Positions 35,128-48,405 of a stretch of 64,000 nucleotides of DNA are shown here, piece by piece. A model generated the notes under the pieces. It was not told the origin of the DNA. It saw nothing but the letters and a program-made list of their open reading frames with translations, and made no database searches. Each line of letters begins with the position of its first letter. The stretch's first letter is position 1. The stretch lies in contig JASJFT010000210.1 of the NCBI GenBank assembly GCA_030770425.1, forward strand, positions 1 to 64,000, in the 5' to 3' direction. The translations under genes and the position numbers were made by a program. This stretch comes from Darksidea phi. Lineage: Eukaryota; Ascomycota; Dothideomycetes; Pleosporales; Lentitheciaceae.

Positions 35128-37500
35128 CCCGCTACCACGCTAATTCTAGGAACCAACATGGGAACTGCGCAAATCCCAACCAAGATACCGTGGAGATTAT
35201 TTTCACCCTCTCCATCAAGTGGGTTCGCTGTTTTGGACATTAGATACTGCAGCCTGTTCTCATAAGACTAGCCACTATCACCGACCCGAGGAATCGTAGA
35301 TGGAGTCTTGCCCGGCCCTTTGCTCTCCCGCTGAACCCCGCCGCGTTTCACTTCATGTCCGGCAACGGCCAAGTACCCACAACGCAATCATGACGCAGCT
35401 ACAAGCTTCCATCCGAAGCATCCTCTTCTTGCTGACAGACCAGACGGCTCCGTCGCCGCTTGCTGTCGCACAGTGGCAGCCCATAGTAGAGGCCGTAGTG
35501 TAGCATGCAGCCAACCCACGCTCATCGACTCGGCACGTTTATTGTAGAATGGTGCCTCGATGGATATCGACGTTCTAGAAAGCATATGCACCACTTCTGG
35601 CTTTAGAGACGGACAACTGCATGCGTACCGATCGGCACCTCCATTTGCGAAATCGCATCCGAGTCTCCAACAGGCCCTCACGAATCCAGAAGTCGCACGC
35701 AACAACAGTGCGCTTTTGGCCTGAATCCTGCTGGTAAAACAACGTCGAGTGCACATGAAGCCGAGACTTGCATTGCTCTCCCCCCCCCACGCCGACGTTT
35801 GCCCAGGTCAATGGCAGCTGGCACCCCATGACTGTCGAGGATTTTTTCACTTGCTACATCAAAGGTAACCCCCATGGCGCATGCTGCTGCAGAAACATCC
35901 GCATTTGTTCCAATGTCCGCGAAGGAGAATGCGAACCCGGGCGCCCGAACCTTTGTCAATCGCAGGCCTCGACCTCGCCCATCACCTATGCTACATCTCC
36001 GGCTATCGTGACCTCAAACCTCCCCTCCTGCAGCTTGCCCGAATCGGCAGAGCAATGGCGCGCTTTGGATGCCGCCTGCAGCCCGCCGATGCAGCAGTCC
36101 CCGGTCCCCTCTGCTGCGATCGAGGTGCGACGAGAAAGCTCGGACGCAACACTCTTCCAATGGTACATACCCCCCTGTCAATACCAACAGCCTGCAGATA
36201 TATTGAGATCCGACACCCCCTGTCTCTCGCTAGCGTGTACAAGATACAAGATGCTATACGATGCGTAAAACCGAACAAAGATGGCCGGGTGCCCATCATC
36301 TTCGTGCACCGGAGTGGTTGGCGATTAGCATGGTACTGCAGCATCTGGATGCGCGACAAGTCACTTTATTCCGAGGACTTGATGGCGAGACCAGAACCGA
36401 AATGAGGCGTGGCCAACGTGGGTTCTGGCATTACAGAGAGCAGGCGCTGCCATGGATGCTGAATCAGAAAGCCTGAAGCCGAATGCGAGTCAAAATCGTT
36501 GGTATTGCTGAATCTGTGTACTGCTGCAGGCAGCTTCAGGAGCAGAATAGCCCCGTCTCAAGCCCTTGCCAATCGGAAGTACCGCCCCCCTCCCGAGTCG
36601 TCGACATATCTCCACAAATCACCAGACTCCCGGAAGACGACCCGAGGAACCCAAAAATGCACATACACTCAGATTTGGTGGCGGTATCTACCGTGTCTGC
36701 GTGACCGTATGACAAGATGGTGTACCTGCGGTGCAGGGGCAAGCGAGATCCGAGTGCTGTGCTGCCCGTTCTGGCGACGTGCGTCTCACGATGTGACGGA
36801 TTTTTCCCCGCTCGGATGGGCCTCAGGACCAGGCTTCAATGCTCCAAAGCCATCCAATGCGTTTCAACAAGATATGTGCCGCCGCCCAGCTGCCAATGCC
36901 GACCGGCATGTGCTCGTCGTTCAGAGGGCAGGGGTGCCCAGTCCACGGACGCCCGTCGTACCGCTCCCGCCAACCGCACCAACGCAGCCCGCTTCCCAAC
37001 AGAACTCTAAAACATCACCTTTCTCCACCGCCCATGCGTTTCGCTCGATGCAGATGCGCGGACGGTCAACTCCCACCAGTCGGCCGCCAAATTTGCATGG
37101 CGACAGCATGTGAGCCCCCCCCCCGCACATTCCGAGTACACCCTTTCTCCTTGGACGAATCACCCCCGGAGACACTGGCATGCAGATTCTCCAACGGAAT
37201 CAACATTTGGCGTGCGTGACGGCTATGGCGGCGCTGCCAATCGAGGCTGGATCGTACAGGGCCCGCATGTTCAGTGACATCGCAGCATGATGCACACCAC
37301 ACAACTCTGAATACGAGATATCACACCGCACAGCTGCAGCGGTCCATAGGTATCAGGTCTGGCCGAGGAATTGACTCGGCACCATCACCTGACGTGAAGG
37401 TCGACCCCCATCGTTGAGTTACAAGCAATGCTTTGCTCCCACGCCGCGTCTCGCCCTTTGCGAGAATTGCTACCTTGATGGGCTATCGAAACAGATGGCC

Positions 37501-37557
37501 GACAGGGACAGGGACAAGGACAAGGACAAGGACACGGACACGGACATGGACATGGTT
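37501..37557. repeat. GGACAN hexanucleotide microsatellite
   Basis: About nine six-base units (GGACAG, GGACAA, GGACAC, GGACAT in successive pairs or triplets). In one plus-strand frame it reads as alternating Asp with Arg, Lys, Thr or Met, but that 62-codon frame has no other sign of being a gene. Confidence 0.85.
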
Positions 37558-38008
37558 AGGAAGAGAGTGTTGAAGGGCCGCAAGATCTTGTGTAACATTT
37601 GACGCGAAAGCGAGGGCGCCTATCGTGACTTGACTCGGGGTAGCAGGATGCACAGATCCTAGCTCCTTGTGAGGCGCCCTATAGACCAAGCCGAGTGAGA
37701 TGGGGCTGCGCTCCGCTTTCCTAGATGGTCGCCTGCTACGGCGGCCAGATCATGCGGGACCGTCGTATCCCGACACAAAACAAATCAGTAGCAGTAAAAA
37801 GGTGTGCTTGCGGGTTTAATTTTGATGAGTTCTGGGGCTTCATAGTCCAACGACTGACATGCACCACTGGTAAGAGATCATGAAGCACTACCCTGGTCAT
37901 CGCCAATCTCCTGTTTCCATGTGTCCGTGGGGGTCCCATGGGCGTCATGGCTTCTAGCTATTGAGACACCACCGCTGCACGCAAGCGCCCTCTCCCTCTC
38001 CCATCGGC

Positions 38009-38737
38009 CTACCTATAGAGCCCCCGCTGACTGTAGACCGCCTGCGGTTGCGGTTGATACCCTGTCTGATACGCAACGGGCGACTTCACTTCCATGACGG
38101 CTAGCTCCTTCTTCGCCTTCGTGCATCCCGCTGTAATCACAATCGTCCCAAAGCGAACCCTATCCATAGCTTTAGCTGCGTCACAAAAACAGCGTAGCCG
38201 TCTAAGCCTTCGACATCGGACAGACTCGAACGACCGCAAACGAGCGGCGGGAACAGGTCGACTACAATACACATGGGTATGAGGCTCGCGGTAAGCGACG
38301 TGATGCAGGCAAACGCTACGATGATAGAGATGCAGGTGAGGAGCTCAGTTCCAGCCAGTACGAGGCGCCTTGTCGAACGGGCGTATTTGCGATAGACCTC
38401 GATAGCGATCATGACGCAAATGGCCCATACGCCCCTGCACGGTCGTCAGCGCCAATGGCGACCACGTCTTTTGGACCCACGTTACCGCGAAGACGGCGAA
38501 ATAGACTCGCTTCGGCGTCCGGAGTAGCGAATCGAAGAACTCCTGGACCTTGTCGATTAGATCGTCGTGGCTGTTCGATGCCTCGTTGGAATTCTCGCGT
38601 ATGTTGCTGGATGATGCTGATGGCTGTTGGCTGTTGGCTGTTCGAATGTGCTTAGACGGAGCAAAGACTAGGCGGGAAGGACATGGTATATACTTAGTCC
38701 ATGCTCGGAGCCCAACAATGGCCAAGGCACAGGTCAT
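38009..38737 (-). pseudogene. MARVEL-like small membrane protein, 3' structure unresolved, possibly broken
   Basis: ATG 38737 opens a frame with an in-frame 46-nt intron candidate (donor GTGGGT, branch GCTGAC, acceptor GTGCAG at about 38440). Removing it fuses KRVYFAVFAVT to GVWAICVMIAIEVYRKY, a good membrane span. A second hydrophobic stretch (LVLAGTELLTCISIIVAFAC) follows, as in MARVEL-domain proteins. A third hydrophobic stretch (YAVFVTQLKLWIGFALG) runs out of frame near 38145, while a plausible C-terminus (KKELAVMEVKSPVAYQTGYQ to a stop at 38009) lies in another frame. One missing base in the local GGG run, or an unrecognised intron, would explain it. Family call is tentative. Confidence 0.35.
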
Positions 38738-41700
38738 CTAGATCAGACGCACACTCACGAAGGGACAGCTTCGACAAGCACCCATGGTAGCCGATATCGT
38801 GTCTTGGAACTCAAATGGAAGGTTTGGGCAAACGTGTTCCGAGCAACGGACTTTGCTTTGACGACACCTCGGTGACACCCGCCCCCTACACTTCCTCTCA
38901 GCACTTCCTCGTAACCCTACAAGATCAGTGGCATTCCATCCTTTCGCCCATCCGTAGTGGCCGCGAACGGCTCCGAAAAGCATTTGTGGCTATTTGTGTA
39001 GTGCTCTGCGGCAAGGCCGGCCAACCATGTAGACGGGCTTGTGCACCGCCTCCCGCTATGTTGTGTGTATGTATGCAACGGGAGATGCATAAGCTGGCGT
39101 GGCTGAAACATGGAGAGAGTAGATTGACTGCAAACGGCGTTGAAAAGTGTTCTAGGCTCGTTGTGCGAGGGGTCGTGCAGCAAGGCTGTGCGGATCCCGA
39201 TTTCTCTCTTGACCGCGTCATACAAACGATGCAAGCATCCCCACCTCCGCACAAGTCATGGTCCAAAAGGAGGGTCTACATGGCAGATACACAAGGGCCG
39301 AAGGAGCAGTATTAATGTATAAAATCTCTCCATACCTTTGCGTCTTTTCCGATCAACACGGCTCTGTAGAGTTTTATCAGTGATGTTGTTCTTCAGACTC
39401 CCCGTCGAGAAGTGCTGCAGCAAGGCTGGCCAAACGCATAATTGAGGCTATGTAACTGCTTATTTGACCACTGTGTGGAACTCTATTAGGGACGGGTCCG
39501 AACAGGCTGGTTACGAACTGTGTTTTTACTCCTTTGCGGTTCGTCTGGACACTTTTCTTTCTCGTACATCCGAGGAAGAATCCCCTTCTATAATACTGTA
39601 TCGAAGGAACCATCTTTTTGGCGATTACTCTAAATGGGGGATGGAGAGTTTGGAGCAAACGTACGATGTATATCTGTGCGGAAGGATTGGTTGTAAAGAC
39701 GATGGCGTGTTATAAGACAGCTTGAAGGCGAGATTGAGTGACACCACTTTCTACCAGCTGCTTGTTTTCTATATGGTCCAGCCGAGCTACTACGAAGATA
39801 GCATTAGGCGTAGCGGTTCAAGATGGTTCTCCTGCTACACCTACCCATCTTGTTACGCTTTTCCAGCAGCCTTGCGAGTGAGTTGACTTCCAAAACTTGC
39901 TAGAGTGGTGGCAGCGAAAAGATGCCCGCTTCTCGTCTTGGTGTCAGTTATGATGCAGGGGATCATGCACTCTATATTCGTGGCGTTCAGAGCCTTCGAG
40001 TTTGACCCATCTGTGATTTGAGCGGATGGACAGACCTCTTCCAATTAGGCACGAATCTTGCCGTAATATTATTGTTATTATCATTACTTCGAAAGAAGGT
40101 CGTCCGGACATTTGATCCTGGGGATTAAAATATATTGCAATCAGCAGTACGACGTCGCATTTCGATAATAAAGTCGTTAGAAGCGGCGGGAGGGAGAACC
40201 TGGTAATAAATCCTCCTGGCAGTCTTCAGAAAGCGGCATGTATCACAACTAGTTCAATTAATATAGAATAAGATTTCTATCCCTTTTCTAAAACGTAGAA
40301 CAGTATGTTCATGTCCTAGTTCGGAACTTTCGACATTACCTACTCATTATGCATGCCTAAGTACATCTACCATATTATTACCACTCCGTCCCGCGACCAT
40401 ATTCGTAACCGTAGTCTTCTAGCAACTTCTCCATTCACAGAATCGTACCAATGTAGTTACTACACCACACGTACAAAAGCATTGCACGCCAGCTTACTTG
40501 ATATCAATGTGTCTAGTGAAGTGGTTAAAAACCCGGATACCCATCTCTCCTCGCCTCGAGATAAGACAATACCTGAATACTACCAACGAGGGCGAACCGT
40601 CATTTGCGTTGGCGACTTCTCCATTTACACCAAGGCCGTTATGCTAGCAAGAAGTATACAATGCATCTAATAGGCCAAGTTAATACATAGCCCAACGCAC
40701 TCACGAGCTGAAGATGACAGTGCGAGACCAAGCTCAATAGTACCCATTCCGTACCGAACTGAGCGGCGCTTCGCCTCTCGAACTGATGAACGAATATAGT
40801 GCACTATTTTTACATCTGTGTGGACATCAACCGTAAACCATGAATTATGGACTGTAGAACGACCAACCGGGAAGCACAACTCTTCCTTCGAAATATCACA
40901 TATACATCAGAGTGAAGCCGTGTCTACCGGGCCTCTGCAAACAGGCATCGCACGCCGAGGGCGCGAATGGAACACTTTATACCAATCACACCAGCAGAGT
41001 TGCACTTCATAACGATAACACTTTGTGTTGTATACGCATCGTCAAATAGATGATATGTGACTATCGAAAGCCGCCGCCGCCCTACACGCGGCTCTCCACA
41101 AAAGATGGAAAAGGGCCTGCCCAAGCCCGCCCGGAGTTATCCATAATCCACAGTGACCACACCCAAAGGAAGAGAAAACTAAGTAAACAATTCAACATTC
41201 ACAAACATCCGGGCTTTGCATCGCCTCTACAATGCCACAAGCTTATTTTATAAAAGACTGATCCATCGCTGGTGCAAAATAGCCGCAAAACTGACAAGGA
41301 GGAGTGTCGTTCAAAAGAGCGACCGTGACAGTACCCTCAACCGTGGGTAGCCAAAAAGCGAGCTGTAAATCTTCACGCGCTTCAGATTCGACGTCGACGT
41401 CGACGTCAACTGCAGCTCATCTCACACCCATGTGGTTGTGAACCTCATTTTGGGCTAAGACAAGAGTAGCAAGCGCGCTTATGGACCGGTATATCGCTCG
41501 AACCTATCAATGGTTAGCAAGGTGGCGGAAAAGAAGCGGGCAATGATAAGCTAGAGTAACTGGGTCGAGAGAAGGTCGACAAGGAGAGAGGGGTTGGGCA
41601 GGCTAATGAGACCTCTACTCCTGCAGCAACACCGGGTTCCAAGGCGCGCATACGAGGCCGAGATGCATCTTGCATGTGAGCCTGAGCATTGGTCGGCGTT

Positions 41701-41905
41701 ATGGCGGCTCGATGCATCCACGCCACTTTTTCCCCTCTCGAGCTGCGTGGGCATGTCGCGTGGGGGTCGCTAGTGCGGGGAATAGCGTCTGCCAAGCCCC
41801 CCACACCATGCGGCCTAGCGAGCGTGGAGCATAGTAGCCGCGGAAGAAGTCATTCTGCGCGAGGCAGGATGACTCTAAAAAGACTCGGGCCCTTGGGGTG
41901 ATGAA
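38738..41905. other. 3.2-kb region without a supported gene
   Basis: Moderately AT-rich from 39.4 to 41.3 kb, with short frames only. A (GACGTC)3 run lies at about 41391-41409. Contains the 3' flank of rcoA. Confidence 0.5.
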
Positions 41906-44102
41906 CTAAATAACCACGTACCTCCAAATGCGGGCGCGCATGTCACCACTGCCTGTAGCAAAAATGCCTCCTGCGGGGCTGGGTGCCACAGAAATGACTA
42001 TGAAACATTAGCACATCCCTTTGACCGGGGCGTGTGAACGAACCTGAGTTCTTGTGACCTTGCAACATCAGTTGCGCAACGCCGGTATGCGGATCCCAGA
42101 ACTGGACACCGCGATCTTTGGAGCCACTGAGGACCCAGTCGCCGTGCGGCGTAAGGGCCACGCTCAGAACAAAGTCCTAGGGTATCGTTAGTATCCATAT
42201 CAAACTCATGATGTCAGGAACTTACCTTGTGGCCCTCGAAGGTGCGAATGCACTTGCCAGCAGGCGCAGCACCTGGGACAAGGCGAGGCGGGGTCGTTAA
42301 CTCCCACATTTTGATCGTCTTATCCAAACTACCGCTGACCAGACGATCGCCAGAAGGAGCAAAGGCAACCGAGTAGACACTGTCTTTATGACCATGCTCG
42401 CCCTCCAGACGCACAACAAGATTACCGGTGAGAACATCCCACACACGGACACTCTTATCAAGAGATCCGGCCGCAACGAAGCGGTTGTCTGGAGAGATGG
42501 CAACGGTGGTGACACCATCTTCAATGGATAGGTTGAGAACCTGCTGATTGGTCTCCAGATCCCACAGACGGACGCTGCGGTCACCACTTCCTGAGGCGAT
42601 GATACGACCATTGCGGGCAAAGTCGAGCGAATAGATGTCTTGCTCGTGGCCGGTGAATTGGTGCTTGATTTGGCGACTCGCAATGTCCCATACCTGGAAA
42701 GAAAGATCAGTGGACAAGGCCAAGAAACAGCACAGACGGCGGACGTACTCTGATGACTTTGTCTTCAGCACCAGTGGCCAGGTAGGCACCGTTGGGACTG
42801 AAGCACACGCTGCGAATATACAGGTCTCCATCTTCGGAGAGGCTGCCATCCTGAAGATGGGCAACTGGCGAACCAGTCTCAACATCGAAGATCTGAGCGG
42901 ATCGATTGCAGCCAGTGGCGACGAAGCGTCCATCCAAGCTGAACCGGACGCAGCAAACAACGCTCTGGTGGGGCAGATTGTGAATCAACTCGACGTCGAG
43001 AACGCGCCTCGCACGAGGATTGAACACGGCGAACCAATCGGGCCCCTCCTTTTTAAGGTTATCGGGGAGGGACTCAATGTCCAAATCCGCCAAAATGTTA
43101 CTCTGGCTCAGCGGAACCGGGTTTGGGGCCATCAGCGCATTATGCTGATGCGGAGGAGGCGTCGGCCGGGGCACTTGAGGCGAGCCGGGATAAGGGGCAG
43201 CAGAGTTCTGCTGAGGAGTGGCCGGTCCGGGAGGACCACGAGGGCCAGGGCCGCCGGGACCGGGACCAGGACCGGGACCGGGACGCTTTCCCCCGGGGGA
43301 CGCCGTGGGTTGCGGGGGCTGCCCATAGCCTGGTTCAAGTCAGGTGATGGGCACATAGAAGGGACACGCGCTCCCATGTGGAAGGACATGGAATTCGACC
43401 TACCATTGACCGAAGGACCCTGCTGATAGCCACCAAAATGCTGGGGAGGGCCGGGAGCGGGGTTCAGTCCTGGCGGGCCTTGAGGGCCAGCCAGGTGCGG
43501 CGGAAGACCTCCAGGCGGTTGAGGCTCCTGAGGGGGAGGGGCAAGGCCTGGGCCACCCTGGTTGTTGCCCGCCATGATACCACCAAAGAGATTGCTTGGT
43601 CCATGGCCAATCGACGGAGGCTGTGGTTGGGAGGGACCGTGATGCTGCGAATTCTGGCTGGGGCCGCCGCGAGCTTCGAGCTCACGTTGCAAGCGGGCTA
43701 TGTCGTCTTCGTACCTGGTGCGTTGTCAGCACTGGGGTAATTGGGACCCGCAAGCTTCGTATCCCACGACCAGTGCGGGTGGATATGCGGGCACCTACTT
43801 TGCCTTCATCTGGGCGTGTTGCTGCTCCAGAGCATACACCTTGCCGCGGATCATTTCGATCTCTTGGATGTGTCGGGTGACTGTTCAGACACGGTGGTCA
43901 GCAAGAACGCCGCACAAGACTGCGGGGAATGCGCCCGATTGCTGGACAGAGGGGCAGCAAACTCACTTGAACCTTCATATTCGCCGTGGCGCTGGGTCTC
44001 GGCTTCGAACTCGGCGCGGATTTGGTCCAATAGCTCGTTCAGACGCTGGTTGGGTGCGCCGACGGGCGGCACGACACCGCGCGGGGGGTAGCCGTGATTC
44101 AT
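41906..44102 (-). CDS. rcoA: RcoA/Tup1 global transcriptional co-repressor, WD40
   Basis: Model: complement of 41906..41997, 42044..42176, 42226..42693, 42749..43329, 43404..43714, 43799..43880 and 43967..44102, 600 aa, normal for Tup1/RcoA/RCO-1. The N-terminal ~90 residues are the helical tetramerisation region that binds Ssn6/Cyc8 ([34 protein letters not shown]). A Pro/Gly/Gln-rich spacer follows, including a GPGPGP repeat from a GGGACC-type DNA repeat. The C-terminal half is a seven-bladed WD40 propeller ([37 protein letters not shown] and others). The intron before DFVLSV has a perfect TACTAAC branch. One donor is GTTCGT. The protein ends ARIWRYVVI. Tup1 complexes repress genes of glucose use, conidiation and light/clock output. 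Confidence 0.95.
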
Positions 44103-45470
44103 GACAACGGCGGTCTGCGCAAGACGGACGACTAGCGAGCGGGCTCAGCTGTTGGTGGTGGGCGACCACGAGCGGTAGCGGATGGGCGGGGATGCGACGA
44201 CGACGGCGTTGTGTCGGATGGGGAGGCAGACGCAGCGAGCAGGCTGGCTCGAATCAAACGGCGGCCGGGCACGAGGCTGAAGTCGTGCACGCGGGAAGAC
44301 AATGCGCGACAACAGACAGGAGCGCTTGCGGGAAGCAGCCCGGGAACGGGCGCGACGGAATGGGATGGAGGGGCTTCGCAGCGGTGATGCAGCGCAGGCA
44401 GACGGGGGGGCGAGAGGGGACCGCGGGTGGTGAGGAGGATGGAGGGCGGAGGGCGGGAGGGTGGAGGAGGGTGGAGGGTGGTCGGTGGTCGGTGGGTTTG
44501 AGGACTGGCGCGCTAGAGAAGCTACCCGTGGCTGTTCCGTGCGCAGGGCTGGGGGCACTAACTGAAACAGGCCGGACGCAGGCAAACAAAACGGCCTCCA
44601 CATATATTGCAGCCGACGTCGTGCGGCATGCGACGCCTGGCGCTGTGCCGCCCCGAGGGAGGCGCGCTTTTTGCCTGTGCCCATCCCATGTCTGTCGAGA
44701 CGGGCGCCCCCGATGCACGCGCCGGCCAGCCCGCCAACCCGCGCTGGCTTCGGCTGGCCAGACAAGTAAACTCGGGCGGTCTGCATGCAATCCCGGCGCC
44801 CTCTTGGCGTGCATGCGCCCCGGGACCGCTCTACAGGTCGGCCTGTACCGCCGCTGCTAGCATGTCGCAGGGTCGCACCGGCGTGCAGACGCTTGCTTCC
44901 GTGCTGCTGCTACGCGGGAAGACGACTCCGCCTCTTGTCCCAGCCGGTTCTCCGCAGGCGATGGCCACACCGCACCCGAGGACCTCCTCCGCATCTTCGC
45001 CGTCGATGCTGCGTCGATGATGCCCACACCCTACGCACGCGCTCGGATGCTGGCCGATCTGGTCGAGCGGCCCCCGCGTGGCGGCGGCCGTGCAGGCATC
45101 CCTGCACCCTGCACCGCGCACCTCGCCTATGGTCCAACCTCAACCTCACCTCTCCTGCCGTGCAGGAGCAATGCTGTGTCTCGCCATCGTCACGGCATTC
45201 AATTGGAACCCCGTGACTCCTCGCATGCCCGTGGGCCACGGCAGCATTCCAGCATTGCCTGTTCTTCACACACGTGCCCGCGTTCCGCCCGGGTCACACG
45301 TCCCACGTCCGTTTTTGCTGTGAAGCCGCTCGCACGCCGGGCGGCATAAATATCGCCATCTCGCGCCTTTTCCACCAAGGCCCCTCTGTCAGCCGTCTCA
45401 TCGTTGCACCAACACACGTCTCCTGCCCAGCCTCTGTTCTCTCACGACCCCAGTCCCTGCCTCGCCCAAC
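44103..45470. other. Divergent intergenic region, rcoA / ccg-9-like gene
   Basis: 1.37 kb, GC-rich, shared upstream region of two divergent genes. Many overlapping open frames on both strands are a composition effect. A weak TATA-like ATAAATA lies about 120 bases before the plus-strand start. Confidence 0.5.
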
Positions 45471-47744
45471 ATGTCCCCCACGGATGCCAACAACGCTCTG
45501 CGGACACCGTCCCGGCCCGCAGTGCGCCGCCAGCACACCCGCCATTCGTTTCGAGCCGAGTCTTCCAAGCACCAGGGCGAACCTGCCCTGCTTACCGTAA
45601 GTATCCACCATGTCGGTACGTGCAACCGTGCCAATGTCTGCATAGGACCTGTATATTGGCATCGCCGTTCAAGAGGGGCCCCAGGGGACGCTCGATGTCG
45701 GCTTCGTCTCTCACGACGGCACCTACTCGATCGACTTTGCGGTAACCACCCTGAAGCTGAACAATGGTTTGACCAACATCGACTCCGGATCGGGATCGGA
45801 TATAAGCGGAACCTCGACGCCAAACGGCTCCCGCACCCCTTCGTTCACTCCGAGCTTCCTCGCCGATTTCCTGATCGGCAAGCTCAAGGAGTACCGGGAG
45901 GACCATTCCTACAAGTACATCGGTGCCGGCATCAACGAGAAGGCGGTCCAGTACAGCCCACAGCTTCCTTCGCGGCTATGGCAAGAGTTGGATATTGTGC
46001 CCCTGGTACTCGAGGATAAGCCGCGCGCAGACATGTTCCGTGCACAAAGGGGTCAAACGCACATCTACGTCGACGAAGAGGCGGATACCATGGCCCGAAA
46101 GGCTCTCATGTACTTTGGCCCTTCCAGCCAGCCAAGGGTATCCGTTGGCTATAAGAACCTTGTCAAGGTCGACTGCGGCGACCGGGCCTCGATTTGCAAC
46201 GCTGACGACTTCCGCAATTCAGTCCGCAACCCCACCTGGAAAGCTACTATCAAGTACGTCGAGGCCCTGAAGAAGAACAAGGTACAAATCGCATTCTTCA
46301 ATAGCACTCCCCAGGGTGGCGGTGTCGCCTTGATGAGGCACGCCTTGATTCGCTTTCTGCGTACCATGAAGGTGGATGCTAGCTGGTGAGTTTTGAAACG
46401 AACCGATAACCAGTATCCCTTTCTGACAACAACAGGTACGTTCCTAAGCCCAAACCAGAAATCTTTCGCATCACCAAGAACAACCACAATATTCTCCAAG
46501 GCGTAGCAGATCCGGACCTCCGCCTCACCCAGCAGCAAATTGCCACTCTCGACGATTGGTGTAAGAGCAACGCTGAACGCTTCTGGATGCCCGACGGGTG
46601 TCCCCTTGCGCCCCGTTCCCGAGGCGGTGCCGACGTCATCATCGTCGACGACCCTCAGATGCCTGCTCTCGTCAAGCTCGCCAAACAGCAGGACCCCACG
46701 CGCCCCGTCATCTTCCGCTCCCACATCCAAATTCGAGCTGATCGAGCTGACCAAGAGGGCACACCAACCTCCGTAGTCTGGAACTGGGTGTGGGACAATA
46801 TCAAGGACGCTGATTTGTTTATTAGCCATCCTGTACGCGAATTCATCCCGAAGAATGTGACCATCAGCAAGGTCGGCTACATGCCGGCTACGACTGATTG
46901 GCTGGATGGACTGAATAAACAGCTTAGCGACTGGGACTCACACTACTACATCCGCGCATTTGAAGCCGATTGCTTCAGGGTCGGCATGAATCGCCTTGCC
47001 TTCCCCGCCCGCCATTACATAGTGCAAATCGCGCGCTTCGACCCGGCAAAGGGTATCCCCGACGTCTTGGCCTCATATGCCGAGCTCCGCCGCACCTACA
47101 TGAAAGATACGCCCATCGAGGATATTCCACAACTGGTCCTCGCTGGCCATGGAGCCATCGACGATCCAGACGCCACACACATCTACGACGAAACAATCTC
47201 CCAGCTGGAAGAATTGTACAGCGATATCAAGGAAGATGTCATCGTAAAGCGTGTCGGTCCCATAGACCAGCTCCTCAACGCGTTAATGTCAACCGCACAC
47301 GTCGCCCTCCAACTCTCCACCCGCGAGGGCTTCGAAGTCAAAGTCAGCGAAGCCCTGCACAAAGGCGTTCCCATCATCGCCACCCGCGCCGGCGGCATCC
47401 CCCTCCAAGTCCAACACAACAAGTCGGGCTTCCTGGTCGAACCAGGCGACTACAAGGCTGTCGCTAAACACCTCCACACGCTGTTCACGGACCATAAGCT
47501 CTACGACGAGATGAGCCATTTTGCCGAAACGCACGTTAGCGATGAAGTCAGCACCGTCGGTAACGCACTGGCTTGGTTGTACTTAGCCGACAGTCTAGCT
47601 AAGGGCGAGAAACTCGAGCCAAACTGTAAGTGGATTAACGATTTGGCTAGGGAGGGTGCTGGCGTGCCGTATCAAGAGGGTGAGGTCAGACTTCCGCGCG
47701 ATGCGCGGCTTGATCTTAATAGTCCAACGGCGAGCCAGGAGTAG
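45471..47744 (+). CDS. ccg-9: Clock-controlled gene-9-type trehalose synthase/phosphorylase (GT4)
   Basis: Model: join 45471..45596, 45646..46385 and 46436..47744, 724 aa. It belongs to the fungal trehalose phosphorylase/synthase family in glycosyltransferase family 4, which makes or splits trehalose; the Neurospora member is clock-controlled-gene 9. The N-terminal third is lineage-specific (LYIGIAVQEGPQGTLDVGF). The catalytic region shows STPQGGGVALM, a nucleotide-sugar-type Gly-rich motif, and IVQIARFDPAKGIPDVL. EGFEVKVSEALHKGVPIIAT near residue 586 carries the EX7E motif. Both introns are about 50 nt, GTAAGT and GTGAGT donors. Whether the enzyme acts in synthesis or phosphorolysis in vivo cannot be told from sequence. 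Confidence 0.92.
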
Positions 47745-48405
47745 TCTGATCGAGCGCGGAAGCGCTGAAATCTTGGTAGGTGAGTGTTTGTATCTGTGCC
47801 GGGACTGGTCATTTCGGGAGTACGACGACGAATATGCGCGATTTGTGTCTGTGGAGCAGTTTTTCGTTGCTAGGAATTTTTGCGTACACGTGGGCATATA
47901 CATATATATAGACAGCGGTCTTTTATGCTTGCTTAGTAGCTGCTTGTAAGTTACTTTTGCTCTTCAGCAGCATTGCGTTTCGTACATAGATTAGCCCTCT
48001 AGCATCAACTATTTCGAATGGCTATCACGTCTACTCTCGCTACTGCTCATGTTCACTCAAACGCCATGTAGATCTAAAATTTTGCATTCATCACCTCGAA
48101 ACGAAGTAAGGGGATTTCCATCTTGTAGCTGAAAGGCTAGAGTAACAACACGGTATTGTAATGCGGTAAAAGAATAAGTTTTATTCATATAAACATGGTA
48201 ACTTGGCTATACAAAGAGAGGAGAGAGAGAGACGAATGCATGACACTAACGGATGAAGAACAGCTATAGGGCTACGGGAAACAGTACAAACAAAAGTGTA
48301 AGGCGTCAGAAGAGCTCATGCTATCAGATACCGACTGGACTATCCAAGAGAACGTTGGTATATAGAACCATTCGCCAAATCTTTTGTCGTCGTTGGGGTC
48401 GCCGT
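47745..48405. other. Convergent 3' intergenic region
   Basis: About 660 bases, AT-leaning, with TATATA-like runs near 47900. No gene seen. Confidence 0.5.

Larger units (their letters stand above)
32442..38008. other. 5.5-kb gene-poor, GC-rich region upstream of the C2H2 gene
   Basis: Contains the assembly junction near 33.0 kb. Between 33.2 and 34.8 kb the DNA is very GC-rich and long frames are open on both strands at once (up to 453 codons), the expected by-product of few AT-rich stop codons. None has a domain. From 34.8 to 38.0 kb only short frames are seen. Confidence 0.5.
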
